A DNA stretch of 64,000 nucleotides from JALYOC01 sp036675345 (GCA_036675345.1 JAKFFE010000013.1:1-64000), one strand, 5' to 3'. Positions 36,601 through 44,952 are shown, counted from the stretch's first letter. The notes: generated by a model not told the origin, from the letters alone. Made by a program: numbers and translations.

Positions 36601-36905
36601 TGTACGCGGCGCGCGCCGCCGGCCGTCCGGACGCGGTCCAGGCCGCCTGGCTGTCGATGAAGGACGGCAGCGTGGGGCTGCTGTCCAAGCAGTGTGACGA
36701 TCAGGTCCATGAGCTCCTCTCCACCGACCCGGAGGTCCAGGCCCGGGTGGAGGAGGAGGGCGGCAAGAACCTGCCCGCGGCGGTGCGACGGCTGGTGTCC
36801 GGGCTGCGGCAGGGGCAGTTCCCCGCCCATCCCCACGACTGCGAGTACTGCTCGTACCGCGCGGTGTGCCGGGTCAGTGAGCGGCGGATGGAGGAGACGA
36901 CGTGA
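33684..36905 (+). CDS. addB: AddB-like PD-(D/E)XK nuclease with iron-sulfur cysteines
   Basis: This is a 1,073-residue subunit of a RecBCD-like double-strand-break processing enzyme. The N-terminal two thirds have a UvrD/AddB-type helicase fold without a Walker A lysine motif, so this half is probably catalytically dead. The C-terminal nuclease carries Asp948 and Lys950 in VVDYKSS, preceded by VEGTIDRLDRG. Four cysteines, C785 and C1053-x2-C1056-x5-C1062, reproduce the 4Fe-4S spacing of Bacillus AddB, whose cluster clamps the nuclease domain. The helicase-nuclease AddA follows with a 4-base GTGA overlap. The actinobacterial AdnA/AdnB pair is the main alternative, also with nuclease domains on both subunits. 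The ATG at 33684 has no ribosome site and may head a leaderless message. Confidence 0.85.
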   Translation: MGTGRGLQVLPDSDRMEEALVRAAAEGSGFVDASGYLTFTQLIEKLGLGGFGPRRPCPPLTSRVVLWSCAQELGPGPFGHFVGEPAFAREALDVISELKGNGITPAAFADAVEQLPAPRLSRSQYLARLYAAYEQRLATAQLADREDLLRTAVATLEGGALPSVLRGVTRIELRDLHDLSPARVSLLLALAHRCDREGIRFVLELPGAGATDVDMAVDPILGAFEKAAQECRHVEAHKTDWVGEGRPLALAGQYLFSSRRPPENGAVGRTAVEVLSVASPRAEARTLARVVASRLEQGAAPEEVAVAFRELGEEAEAVAEELAGLGIPARLRRGVPLTATAAGRTALSLPLLVEEGYPAADLARVLTSRYSPRVSEGCPDGAGTLLAAAGVRDNRLGAEEAKGAYAVRLERFATRVEEREPKKAAAARALAQCCERLISLGSRLPEETSLSEFLERWWRTVELLGLVEAVREPARRGEDATRLERAALQAMARDQAALESLQALVEEVREALRSSAAGNRKLSRRTFFRWLHDAAADFNLSGAGPRTGAVRILDVRELPGRSFAHLCLGGVVDGRFPGRATPHPLFSDDDRRRINLTVGRPVFRLSTGDLDGRAPWRLAEDRLLFYVALACAREGATITYARTSGGQEQLASPFIDELVRVCGVKVQAQAPFPIPPLHEVRTEEDLRARVAIEAIARGELRISQPDPAGSLLELTFKPEPWFSQSETVGRIEGERLLAFGDHQRPAKPYTGQVGTDDLAEPLRELFRYGPEKPLSASSLNRFGNCAFQGFLHDVLRLEEPETPGEEIDKRGEGSFWHKVLEVLIPAVRKAGLLGRPVEEIPDAMLDQALEAGTLHAEQHNHTGHPALWKLGRERARFMVARVLSHELHGVPFSGMDPAETELRFGRPESPPAWRTVILPAEEGEPPIHVEGTIDRLDRGPDGSVAVVDYKSSVTPNKVKERFLTQDFQLPLYLYAARAAGRPDAVQAAWLSMKDGSVGLLSKQCDDQVHELLSTDPEVQARVEEEGGKNLPAAVRRLVSGLRQGQFPAHPHDCEYCSYRAVCRVSERRMEETT

Positions 36906-39900
36906 GCGGTGGACTGGGCAGGGAGGTGGAGGCCTCGCGGGCCTCGCCGCGGCTGGACCTGGACGAGAACCTGGCGCTGATGGCCGGCGCCGGCGCCGGC
37001 AAGACCTACAGCCTGGTGACCATCTGTCTGCACCTGCTGGGCGGCGCCCGCCGGGACGGGGAGGCGCTGCGTCCCGCCGAGCTGTGCCTGATGACCTTCA
37101 CCGACAAGGCGGCCGGCGAGCTGCGCACCCGGTTGCGGGAGCGGCTGGACGCCCTGGCCGCCGCGGCCAATGACCGGCTGGAGCCGGAGCTGCGCACCTC
37201 CTTCGCCGCGCTGGGCCGGGGCTTTCCGGCCTCCGACCTGTGGCGGCGGATCCGGGACGACCTGGGCGCGGCGGCGATCGGGACCTTCCACTCCCTCTGC
37301 GTGCAGTTGCTGCGGCGCGCCCCGGCCGGCTTCGGGGTGGACCCTTCCTTCGAGCTGCTGGACGAGCGCGACGCCCAGTCGCTGATCCGCGACTGCGCCG
37401 AGCGGGTGGTGCTCCAGGCCCTGGAGAAGCAGGACCTCCACGTCTCCGAGCTGTGCCGCGAGCTGCGCTTCACCGGCGGGGGCTACGCGCTGGGACTGGT
37501 GGACGCCTTGATCTTCGTGCTCCAGAAGGTGCGCGAGGAGGGGGTGTCCCCGGAGACCGTCCCCCTCTCCCGCATCGAGGAGGCCCGGGCCAACTTCCAG
37601 GCCGCGCTGCGGGAGGTGCGGGAGGCGATCTCCGCCACCCAGGCCCACCCCCAGGTCCGTCCGGAGCTGCTGCCGCATCTGGCCGGGGTGGCCCGACTGC
37701 TGGAGCGGACCCGGCTGGAGACCTTCCGCGAGGACTGGCCCCGGCTCAAGGCGCTGGCCGACGCCACCGACTGGCCCAAGGCCGGCAAGCTCAAGGACGT
37801 GGTGGCGCCGTTCCGTTCCCTGGTGGTGAACAAGGACGCCCAGTTCCCCGGCCTCTACGCCGCCTATCTGGTGGTGGAGCACGAGCAGGCCTTCCGCGGC
37901 CTGTTGGCCGGGCTGTCCACCCGGCTGGATCAGGAGTTCCGTCGGAGGGGCGCGCTGGATTTCTCCGCGCTGCTGATCCGCACCCGGGATCTGCTCCGCG
38001 ATCACCCGGAGGTCCGCCGGGAGGTGCAGGAGCGTTTCCGTGCCCTGCTGGTGGACGAGTTCCAGGACACCAACCGGCTGCAGCTGGAGATCGTGACCCT
38101 GCTCTCCGAGCAGCGGCAGGAGGGCCCGCGCCAGGTCCCCCCCACCTCGGAGGGAGTGCTGGGGCTTCCGCTGGAGCCGCGCTTTTTGTGCGCGGTGGGC
38201 GACCGCAAGCAGTCCATCTACGAGTTCCGGGGAGCGGACGTCTCGGTGTTCGAGGAGCTGGCGCTGAAGATCGAGGCCGAGGGCGGCCGGCGCGGCTTCC
38301 TCCAGGTCAACCGCCGCTCTACCCCGCACCTGTTGGAGTTCTTCAACCGGACCTTCGCCCAGGTGATGGCGCTGCCCCCGGAACGCCGCCGCTACGAGGT
38401 GGTCTACGACCCCGCCGGCGACGACCTCCGTCCGCACCGCTCCACCTCCCGCGGACCGTGGGGCGTGGATCGGCTGGTGTACGAGGAGGGCGAGGACAAG
38501 GAGACCACCCTGGACCTCGACGCCGAGGCGGTGGCGCGCCGGCTGCGCGGCCTGCTGGACGGCAAGGCGGAGATCGAGCACCGGGACGGGACCCGGGGGC
38601 CGCTGCGGGGCGGGGACATCGCCATCCTGCTGCGGCGCTTCACCCACCTGGAACGCTACCGCCAGGCGCTGATCCGGGCCGGGGTGCCCCACCGGGTGAT
38701 CCGCGGCCGCGGCTTCTACGGCGCCCAGGAGGTGCTGGATCTGGCCTCGCTGCTTTCGGTGGTGGCCGATCCGGACGACGCGCTCTCCTTCGCCGCGGTG
38801 CTGCGCTCCCCGCTGGTGGGGATCACCGACGCCTCCTTGCTGCGGCTGGCGCTCTCCACGAACAAGCGGCTGCGGCTGCCGCCGCTGCTCTCCCGGGGCC
38901 TGGCCGAGGCCGGGCTGCCGGGGGAGGAGGCCAACAAGGTCTCCGCGTTCCTCTCCCTGCACCGCGACCTGCGCGCCGAGCGCGACCGGTTGGGGCTGCG
39001 GGTGCTGTTGCTGATCGCCCTGGACCGCACCGGCTACCGGGTCTCCCTGGCCGGGACTCCCTACGCCGAGCAGGCCCTGGCCAACGTGGAGAAGCTGCTG
39101 GAGCTGGCGGCCCGCTGGGACCAGGCCGGCTCCGGGGACCTCTCCGCTTTTGCCCGGGAGCTGCGCGCCCTGGCGGACACCGAGCCGCGGGAGGCCCAGG
39201 CGGACGTGCTGGACTCCGGCGACCCACGGGCGGTCCAGATCCTCACCGTGCACCAGTCCAAGGGTCTGGAGTGGCCGGTGGTGGTGGTCCCGGACCTCAA
39301 CGCCACCCCCAAGAACCCCAACGAGTGGGCGCTCTACGATCGCGAGGAGGGCCTGTCGCTCAAGGGCTGGGTGCCCGGCTGGAGCGACGTGAAGAGCTCT
39401 CCCCGGCACAAGCGGGTGTCCGGGGAGCTGGGCCGGCGCGACGAGGCCGAACGTCGGCGGCTGCTCTACGTGGCGTTGACCCGTGCCCGGGAGCACCTGG
39501 TGCTCAGCGGCTGCGCGCTTCCCCGCAAGAAGACCTGGTGGACCTGGCTGGACGAACCGATCGCCGGCTCGGAGGAGATCCGCCGGCTGGTCAAGGACGT
39601 CCAGGAGGAGGAGGTGAAGAAGGCCCGGCAGCAGCCCTTCGACTTCGCCCCCCGCGATCCCCACGCCGCCGAGCGGGTGGAGCAGGCCCTGGCGCGGGTG
39701 CGGAACCCCACCGCGCCCCAGGTCCGCAACGCGGTGTTCCCGGTCACCCACCTGCAGGACTACAGCCGCTGTCCCCGCCGCTACCACTACGCGCACGTGG
39801 TCGGCCTCTCCGACTCGTTTGCCGCGGTGGAGTTCGACGAGCCCTCCGGAGGAGAGGAGGCCCCCGGGCCGGATCCCCGCCGCCGCGGCACCATGGCCCA

Positions 39901-40537
39901 CCGGCTGCTGGAGCGGGTGGAGCTGTCCCGGGTCCTGCAGGAGCCGCGGGTCCTGCACGCGCACTTGGAGGAGCTGCTGCGCAGCGAGGGCGTGGATCCT
40001 TCGGTGCAGCCCTGGGCGGAGGTGGTCACCTGGGCGGAGGGCTTCTTGCGCACGCCCTTTGGCCGGACCCTGGCCCTGGCGGATCCCTCCCGGGTCCACC
40101 GCGAGCTGCCCTTCCTGTTGCGGCTGCCGGCCGGGCCCTCGGGGCTCTGTGTCCACCTCAAGGGGCAGATCGACCTGTTGTTCGAGGATGAGGACGGCGG
40201 GGCGACGATCATCGACTACAAGTCCAGCGTCCGGCACGGCGATGGCCTGCTGCCTTATGCCTTCCAGCTGGATTGCTATGCCCTGGCCGCGCGCGGGTTC
40301 ATCCAGGACGGGGTGCGGATCCGGACCGGGATCGCCTTCCTCCGCGAGGCCCAGCCGGGGCCGGACCTGAGGGAGAGCGCCGCCTCGGAGGGGGCGGAGG
40401 CCCGCCTGGTCACCCTGGGAGAGTCGCTCTTGCGTGATTTGCGCGTGGGCGACTGGGAAGGGCGCCCCCAGGCGACCTGCCGTTCGCTGGGCTGTGGCTA
40501 CCGGTCCCGCTGTCATGGCGCGGGACGTGGGCTATAA
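36902..40537 (+). CDS. addA: AddA-like UvrD helicase-nuclease
   Basis: This is a 1,211-residue SF1 helicase and nuclease, the motor of the AddAB complex that unwinds and trims broken DNA for RecA loading. The Walker A GAGAGKT has Lys34. The Walker B VDEFQDTN is near residue 385, and motif III GDRKQSIYEFRGAD near 435. Motif V/VI (VHQSKGLEWPVVVVP, LLYVALTRAREHLVL) are complete. The C-terminal RecB-like nuclease has the DLL...IIDYKSS catalytic pattern near 1090-1105. A GGAGGAG ribosome site precedes the GTG, which overlaps the addB stop, so the two are translated together. Length matches AddA (1,150-1,250). purA begins 10 bp after the stop. Confidence 0.92.
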   Translation: MSGGLGREVEASRASPRLDLDENLALMAGAGAGKTYSLVTICLHLLGGARRDGEALRPAELCLMTFTDKAAGELRTRLRERLDALAAAANDRLEPELRTSFAALGRGFPASDLWRRIRDDLGAAAIGTFHSLCVQLLRRAPAGFGVDPSFELLDERDAQSLIRDCAERVVLQALEKQDLHVSELCRELRFTGGGYALGLVDALIFVLQKVREEGVSPETVPLSRIEEARANFQAALREVREAISATQAHPQVRPELLPHLAGVARLLERTRLETFREDWPRLKALADATDWPKAGKLKDVVAPFRSLVVNKDAQFPGLYAAYLVVEHEQAFRGLLAGLSTRLDQEFRRRGALDFSALLIRTRDLLRDHPEVRREVQERFRALLVDEFQDTNRLQLEIVTLLSEQRQEGPRQVPPTSEGVLGLPLEPRFLCAVGDRKQSIYEFRGADVSVFEELALKIEAEGGRRGFLQVNRRSTPHLLEFFNRTFAQVMALPPERRRYEVVYDPAGDDLRPHRSTSRGPWGVDRLVYEEGEDKETTLDLDAEAVARRLRGLLDGKAEIEHRDGTRGPLRGGDIAILLRRFTHLERYRQALIRAGVPHRVIRGRGFYGAQEVLDLASLLSVVADPDDALSFAAVLRSPLVGITDASLLRLALSTNKRLRLPPLLSRGLAEAGLPGEEANKVSAFLSLHRDLRAERDRLGLRVLLLIALDRTGYRVSLAGTPYAEQALANVEKLLELAARWDQAGSGDLSAFARELRALADTEPREAQADVLDSGDPRAVQILTVHQSKGLEWPVVVVPDLNATPKNPNEWALYDREEGLSLKGWVPGWSDVKSSPRHKRVSGELGRRDEAERRRLLYVALTRAREHLVLSGCALPRKKTWWTWLDEPIAGSEEIRRLVKDVQEEEVKKARQQPFDFAPRDPHAAERVEQALARVRNPTAPQVRNAVFPVTHLQDYSRCPRRYHYAHVVGLSDSFAAVEFDEPSGGEEAPGPDPRRRGTMAHRLLERVELSRVLQEPRVLHAHLEELLRSEGVDPSVQPWAEVVTWAEGFLRTPFGRTLALADPSRVHRELPFLLRLPAGPSGLCVHLKGQIDLLFEDEDGGATIIDYKSSVRHGDGLLPYAFQLDCYALAARGFIQDGVRIRTGIAFLREAQPGPDLRESAASEGAEARLVTLGESLLRDLRVGDWEGRPQATCRSLGCGYRSRCHGAGRGL

Positions 40538-40538
40538 G
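40510..40538 (+). promoter_or_regulatory. purA promoter inside the addA end, near-leaderless
   Basis: CTGTCA (40510-40515), a 17-base spacer and TATAAG (40533-40538) overlap the addA stop codon. The -10 matches TATAAT at five of six positions and ends 9 nt before the purA ATG, so the leader would be at most a few bases. Confidence 0.5.
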
Positions 40539-40547
40539 CCCGCCAAC

Positions 40548-41858
40548 ATGCCGAACGTCGTCGTCATCGGGGCGCAGTGGGGAGATGAGGGGAAGGGCAA
40601 GGTCGTTGACCTGCTCACGGAGCACGCACAGGTGGTCGTGCGGTTCCAGGGCGGCAACAACGCCGGCCATACCCTGGTGGTGAACGGTCAGAAGACCGTG
40701 CTCCACCTGATCCCGTCGGGAATCCTCCACGCGGGGAAGAGCTGCGTGATCGGCAACGGGGTGGTGGTCGACCCCGCGGTGCTGGTCAGCGAGATCGACG
40801 CCCTCAAGGCGCGCGGGCTGCTCAAGGACGACGCCCAGCTGCTGATCTCCGCCAACGCGCACGTGATCTTCCCCTGGCACAAGCTGCTGGACGCGCTGCG
40901 GGAGAAGGTCCGCGGCGGCGCGGCCATCGGCACCACCGGGCGCGGGATCGGTCCGGCCTACGAGGACAAGGTCGCCCGTCACGGGATCCGGATCCGCGAT
41001 CTGCTTAACCCCGAGCGGCTCCACCGCCGGATCTCCGAGCGGCTGCCCGCGGCCCTGGACGAGATGCATTCGCTGGCGATGGCCGCCAAGGTCCCGGCGC
41101 CCACCCTGGAGACCCAGCAGCTGGTCACCGAGTTCGCCGCGCTGGGCGAGCGGCTGCGGCCGCACGTGGGCGACAGCTCCCTGTTCCTCACCGCGCAGAT
41201 CCAGAAGGGGGCCCGGATCCTCTTCGAGGGCGCGCAGGGGACCCTGCTGGACGTGGATCACGGCACCTATCCTTTCGTCACCTCCTCCAACTGCGTGGCC
41301 GGCAACGCCTCCACCGGCTGCGGGCTGGGCCCCACCGCCATCGACAAGGTGCTGGGGATCTCCAAGGCCTACACCACCCGGGTGGGCGGCGGACCGTTCC
41401 CCACCGAGCTGTCGGACGAGACCGGTGAGCGGCTGCGCAAGGTCGGCGACGAGTTCGGCGCCACCACCGGCCGGCCCCGCCGCTGCGGTTGGCTGGACGG
41501 GGTGGTCTTGCGCTTCGCGGTCCGGGTCAACGGCCTCTCCGGCCTGGCCCTGACCAAGCTGGACGTGCTCTCCGGGCTCAAGACCCTCAGCATCTGCACC
41601 GCCTACGAGCTGGACGGGAAGAAGATCACCGAGCTGCCCTCCGACTTCGAGGAGCTGGAGCGGGTCAAGCCGATCTACGAGACGGTGCCCGGCTGGGAAG
41701 AGAAGCTGGAGGGGGCGCGGACGTTCGACGACCTCCCCGCCAACGCCAAGCGCTACGTGCGCCGGGTGGAGGAGCTGTGTGGGGTCCCGGTGGTCTGCGT
41801 CTCGGTCGGCGCGGACCGTGGCGAGACCATCCTGATCGAGAACCCCTTCCGCGGTTAA
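40548..41858 (+). CDS. purA: Adenylosuccinate synthetase
   Basis: PurA joins IMP and aspartate using GTP, the first committed step to AMP. The product is 436 residues with the standard layout: VIGAQWGDEGKGKVVD with catalytic Asp13 equivalent at the start, GGNNAGHT around residue 40 with the catalytic His, GTTGRGIGPAYEDK near 130, and GATTGRPRRCGWLD near 305 for aspartate and IMP binding. The ATG at 40548 (MPNVVVIGAQWG) fits family alignments. A further upstream in-frame ATG (40515) adds a tail with no counterpart. It has its own promoter candidate. The SUKH-fold gene follows after 5 bp. Confidence 0.96.
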   Translation: MPNVVVIGAQWGDEGKGKVVDLLTEHAQVVVRFQGGNNAGHTLVVNGQKTVLHLIPSGILHAGKSCVIGNGVVVDPAVLVSEIDALKARGLLKDDAQLLISANAHVIFPWHKLLDALREKVRGGAAIGTTGRGIGPAYEDKVARHGIRIRDLLNPERLHRRISERLPAALDEMHSLAMAAKVPAPTLETQQLVTEFAALGERLRPHVGDSSLFLTAQIQKGARILFEGAQGTLLDVDHGTYPFVTSSNCVAGNASTGCGLGPTAIDKVLGISKAYTTRVGGGPFPTELSDETGERLRKVGDEFGATTGRPRRCGWLDGVVLRFAVRVNGLSGLALTKLDVLSGLKTLSICTAYELDGKKITELPSDFEELERVKPIYETVPGWEEKLEGARTFDDLPANAKRYVRRVEELCGVPVVCVSVGADRGETILIENPFRG

Positions 41859-41863
41859 CCAGG

Positions 41864-42304
41864 GTGTCCGCTCTACCGCCCGAGCGGGGCACGGTGCTGG
41901 CCGACCCCGCCTATCAACGCAAGGACCTGGTCCGGCTGGAGGAGTCCCTGGCCGCCCTGGGCACCCCGGTGCCCGAGGCCTTCGCCGACTTCTACCGCCG
42001 CTACGTGGGGCCGTTCACCAGCCCCACCATCCCCTTCGTCCTGCTGGACGTGGGGGCCGCCGCGCCCACCGTGCTGCACAGCTCGCTGACCTGCCGCCGG
42101 GAGTACGGGTGGCTCCCGAAGTTCCTGGTGCTGACCGAGGTCCTGGACAACCAGGTGCTGGTGCTGGACGCGGAGGCGAACCAGGTGCTCCGGGTGGACT
42201 TCGAGGGCCGGGATCAGCAGCTGCTGGAAGGAACCCTGGAGGCCTCCTGGCCCTCCTTCGAGGCCTTCCTGGCCGAGTTCTTCCAGGCGCCCGCCGCGGC
42301 CTGA
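41864..42304 (+). CDS. SMI1/KNR4 (SUKH) family protein
   Basis: This is a 146-residue protein with the SUKH fold outline: LEESLAALGTPVPEAFADFYRRYVGPF at the N-terminus, a central hydrophobic strand series (PKFLVLTEVLDNQVLVLDAEANQVLRVDF, given as two landmarks near 75-105), and the closing motif W-x-SFEAFLAEFF. SUKH proteins include immunity proteins for polymorphic toxins and stand-alone cytosolic proteins of unknown role. No toxin gene lies nearby, and the gene sits 5 bp after purA, so a housekeeping or orphan role is more likely. The GTG at 41864 is the only sensible start, with CAGG immediately before it. A hairpin follows the stop. Confidence 0.7.
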   Translation: MSALPPERGTVLADPAYQRKDLVRLEESLAALGTPVPEAFADFYRRYVGPFTSPTIPFVLLDVGAAAPTVLHSSLTCRREYGWLPKFLVLTEVLDNQVLVLDAEANQVLRVDFEGRDQQLLEGTLEASWPSFEAFLAEFFQAPAAA

Positions 42305-42314
42305 CGTGGCGCTG

Positions 42315-42334
42315 AGGACTCCTGGGGGAGTCCT
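42315..42334 (+). terminator. Hairpin after the purA-SUKH pair
   Basis: AGGACTCC and GGAGTCCT pair exactly around TGGG, 11 bp after the SUKH stop. Only a short pyrimidine tract follows (TCCCTG), so it is a GC-type terminator candidate. Confidence 0.5.
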
Positions 42335-42409
42335 TCCCTGCGCCGTCGCCCTGCTCCGGCGCCACCGGACCTCCCGTCGGAAGGGTCTCCTTCCCCCGGG
42401 TGACCCCGA

Positions 42410-42439
42410 TTGACACGGGAATCAACCCTGCGGGATACC
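42410..42439 (+). promoter_or_regulatory. Sigma-70-like promoter of the thiolase gene
   Basis: A perfect TTGACA (42410-42415) is followed by an 18-base spacer and GATACC (42434-42439). This predicts a leader of about 35 nt before the ATG at 42480, which has GAGG at a proper distance. Confidence 0.5.
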
Positions 42440-42479
42440 TTCGCCCGCACCCCTCTTTCGCGCTCTCGCCGAGGTCCCC

Positions 42480-43655
42480 ATGTCCGATTCGCACACCGCA
42501 GTGATCGTCGAGGCAGTCCGCACCGCGCGCGGCAAGAAGAAGGGCAGCCTGGTGGGGACCCACCCGGTGGATCAGCTGGCGCACGTGCTCAACGCCGCGG
42601 TCCGGCGGACCGGGGTGGACCCGCTGCTGCTGGACGACGTCTCGGTGGGTTGCGTGACCCAGGTGGGCGAGCAGGGGCTGAACATCGCCCGCGGCGCGAT
42701 CCTGGCGGCGGGCCTCCCGATCGAGCTGGCCGGGCACACCGTGAACCGCTTCTGCGGCTCGGGGCTGCAGGCGGTCAACGCAGTGGCGATGGCGATCATG
42801 TCCGGCCAGGCAGACCTGGGAATCGGCGGCGGGGTGGAGGCGATGAACCGGGTCCCGATGGGCTCGGACGCCGACGGTCCGGGCACCGGTCCGGCCTCGG
42901 CCTCGCTGCTGGCGCGCTTCCCCGGCCTGGTCCCCCAGGGCCTCTCCGCGGAGCTGATCTGCGAGAAGTGGAAGCTGACCCGCGGGCAGGTGGATGAGTT
43001 CGCCGCCGCCTCGCAGCAGAAGGCGGGGGTGGCGATCCGCGAGGGCCGCTTCAAGCGCGAGATCGAGCCGATGGAGGTCAAGGACGGCACCGGCGCGGTC
43101 CGGCTCTTCGACACCGACGAGCACAACCGCCCCTCCACCACCGTGGAGTCGCTCTCCGCGCTCAACCCGGTGTTCAAGCCGGACGGGATGATCCACGCCG
43201 GCAACTCGTCGGGGATCGTGGACGGCGCGGCGGCGGTGCTGCTGGCCAGCGCCTCTGTGGCCCGCTCCCTGGGGCTCAAGGCCCGGGCCCGGATCGTGGC
43301 CACCGCGGTGGCCGGCTCCGACCCGGTGCTGATGCTGACCGGCCCCATCCCCTCCACCCAGAAGGCGCTGAAGAAGGCCGGGCTGTCGGTGAAGGACATC
43401 GACCTGTGGGAGATCAACGAGGCCTTCGCCCCGGTCCCGATCGTGGTGGGCCAGGAGCTGGGGATCCCGCTGGACCGGATCAACGTCAACGGCGGAGCGA
43501 TCGCCCTCGGTCACCCGCTGGGGGCCACCGGCGCCATCCTGCTCGGCACCCTGCTCAATGAACTGGAGCGCCGCGACCTGCGTTACGGTGCCGTCACCCT
43601 CTGCATCGGCTACGGTATGGGCATCACCACCATCATCGACCGCAAGGTTGATTAA
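42480..43655 (+). CDS. Acetyl-CoA acyltransferase (thiolase)
   Basis: This is a 391-residue thiolase that cleaves 3-ketoacyl-CoA or condenses two acetyl-CoA. Nucleophile Cys92 is in NRFCGSGLQA. NEAFA near residue 318 and His345 in GGAIALGHPLGATGA are standard. The second catalytic cysteine is Cys375 in CIGYGMG, where most thiolases have CxGGGxG, so the middle Gly is replaced by Tyr. The sequence looks closest to the degradative FadA/AcaA type. It could pair functionally with the acyl-CoA dehydrogenase 10 kb upstream in beta-oxidation. A TPR protein starts 13 bp after its stop and is probably in the same transcript. Confidence 0.93.
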   Translation: MSDSHTAVIVEAVRTARGKKKGSLVGTHPVDQLAHVLNAAVRRTGVDPLLLDDVSVGCVTQVGEQGLNIARGAILAAGLPIELAGHTVNRFCGSGLQAVNAVAMAIMSGQADLGIGGGVEAMNRVPMGSDADGPGTGPASASLLARFPGLVPQGLSAELICEKWKLTRGQVDEFAAASQQKAGVAIREGRFKREIEPMEVKDGTGAVRLFDTDEHNRPSTTVESLSALNPVFKPDGMIHAGNSSGIVDGAAAVLLASASVARSLGLKARARIVATAVAGSDPVLMLTGPIPSTQKALKKAGLSVKDIDLWEINEAFAPVPIVVGQELGIPLDRINVNGGAIALGHPLGATGAILLGTLLNELERRDLRYGAVTLCIGYGMGITTIIDRKVD

Positions 43656-43668
43656 GCGGAGCCTGCCC

Positions 43669-44466
43669 GTGATGCCGAAGATCCAAGGGACCGCCCTTCT
43701 GGCCCTGCTGATCGCCGCCCCCGCCGCCTGGTCCCAGCCGATCTCCTCGGAGCTGGTCCCGGCCCCGGCCCTCTCCCTGGGCAGGGTTGCGGACGGCGAC
43801 CGGCTGATGCAGGAACGTCGCTACCGGGAGGCCGCCTTTGCCTACCTGGACGCGGTGCACGCCGACACCGCCAGCGTGGAGGCCAACTTCAAGCTGGCCA
43901 ATGCGTATGCGGTGCTGGGGTTCTTCGACCAGGCCACCCTCCACTGGAACCGGGCCGCCGCGCAGAGCAGCGACCCGGCGGTGCGCAAAAGCGCGGAGGA
44001 GAACATCGCCAAGGCGCGGAGCCGGGCCCAGGAGGCGGGGGGCGGATCGCCTCCGCTGCAGGGCAAGGCTCCAGGTGCCGGTCCCGTCGCCGACGCCGCC
44101 CGCGACCGTGCCCGCGTCGCCTACGAGGCGGGCGTCAAGCAGGTGACCGCCCGTGACTACCAGGGTGGGGTGCAGTCCCTGGGGACCGCGATCCAGAACG
44201 ATCCCACCCTGACCGTGGCCTACGTGGCCCGAGGCAGCGCCCTGATCGGCCTCAAGCGCTACGGGGAGGCGCTGCTGGACTACCAGTACGCCCACCGGTT
44301 GGCCCCGGCCACCGCCTCCCCGGTGTACGGACTGGCGGAGGCCTACCGGGCCCTGGGCCGGGTCCCGGAGGCGCGGGAGCACTACCAGCGCTACATCGAA
44401 TCCCAGGCAGCCGACATCCGCCCCGCCCTCCAGGACGATGCGCGCCGCAAGCTGGAGAAGCTGTAG
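43669..44466 (+). CDS. Secreted TPR-repeat protein
   Basis: This is a 265-residue protein with a cleavable signal peptide (MPKIQGTALLALLIAAPAAWSQ region) and at least five tetratricopeptide units in two blocks: about 35-110 and, after an Ala/Gly/Pro linker, 145-250 (motifs such as AYVARGSALIGLKRYGEALLDYQ-type repeats). It is probably periplasmic and an adaptor for protein complexes. The start is either GTG 43669, with GGAG 7 nt upstream, or the next codon ATG 43672. The thiolase stop is 13 bp upstream. Function unknown. Confidence 0.75.
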   Translation: MMPKIQGTALLALLIAAPAAWSQPISSELVPAPALSLGRVADGDRLMQERRYREAAFAYLDAVHADTASVEANFKLANAYAVLGFFDQATLHWNRAAAQSSDPAVRKSAEENIAKARSRAQEAGGGSPPLQGKAPGAGPVADAARDRARVAYEAGVKQVTARDYQGGVQSLGTAIQNDPTLTVAYVARGSALIGLKRYGEALLDYQYAHRLAPATASPVYGLAEAYRALGRVPEAREHYQRYIESQAADIRPALQDDARRKLEKL

Positions 44467-44519
44467 CGGGGTCGGCAGGTAGGGAAATGCCCCCCGTGGC
44501 ATCCAGGGGTCCTCGGGAC

Positions 44520-44525
44520 TACTTT
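44520..44525 (+). promoter_or_regulatory. TACTTT -10-like hexamer before the PH-like gene
   Basis: This TAnnnT hexamer ends 6 nt before the ATG at 44532, in a short T-run. It supports that start over the ATG at 44487. Confidence 0.3.
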
Positions 44526-44531
44526 TTAGGC

Positions 44532-44951
44532 ATGGCCCCCGGTCCGGAGAGCGAAGCGCAGGTGTTCCGTCCCCGGCGGTGGTTTGCCGCGGTGATGGCC
44601 TCCGCCACCCTGCTGTGGGTGGGGGTGCTGATCTACCTGATGCAGTTTGAGGAGGTCCCGCTCAGGACCTTCCTCTCCGCGGTGTTCTTCGTGGTCTTCT
44701 TCGCGCTCTCGGTCGCCTACTACGGGCGCAGCGCGGTGCTGGTGGACGCAGGCGGGGTCACCTTCCGCGGAATGGTGCGCACCCATCGCTTCTCCTTCAG
44801 CGACATCCGCAAGGTGGACGTGCTGCCCGGCCCGGTGATCGTCTACGCGGTGCGCGTCAACCAGCGCTTTGTGCACTTCACCAGCTTCTTCCAGCAGCAC
44901 CGGCGGTTGATGGAGCTGCTGGTGGAGCGGGCCGGGCTGGCCCCGGTGTAG
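44532..44951 (+). CDS. Two-helix membrane protein with PH-like domain
   Basis: This is a 139-residue inner-membrane protein. Two adjacent transmembrane helices (about 18-36 and 47-63) are followed by a beta-rich C-terminal domain of about 70 residues, with SAVLVDAGGVTFRGMV, then FSFSDIRKVDVLPG and FVHFTSFFQQHRRLMELL. The strand pattern and the closing helix match bacterial PH-like (bPH) domains. The start is ATG 44532, supported by the TACTTT hexamer; ATG 44487, with GGTAGGGAA before it, would add 15 residues. It converges on the FHA gene with one base between stops and no room for a separate terminator. Function unknown. Confidence 0.65.
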   Translation: MAPGPESEAQVFRPRRWFAAVMASATLLWVGVLIYLMQFEEVPLRTFLSAVFFVVFFALSVAYYGRSAVLVDAGGVTFRGMVRTHRFSFSDIRKVDVLPGPVIVYAVRVNQRFVHFTSFFQQHRRLMELLVERAGLAPV

Positions 44952-44952
44952 C

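Noticed and set aside
41864..42304. SUKH protein as immunity protein of a toxin system
   Set aside because: No toxin, Rhs or contact-dependent gene is nearby. It is tightly packed after purA.
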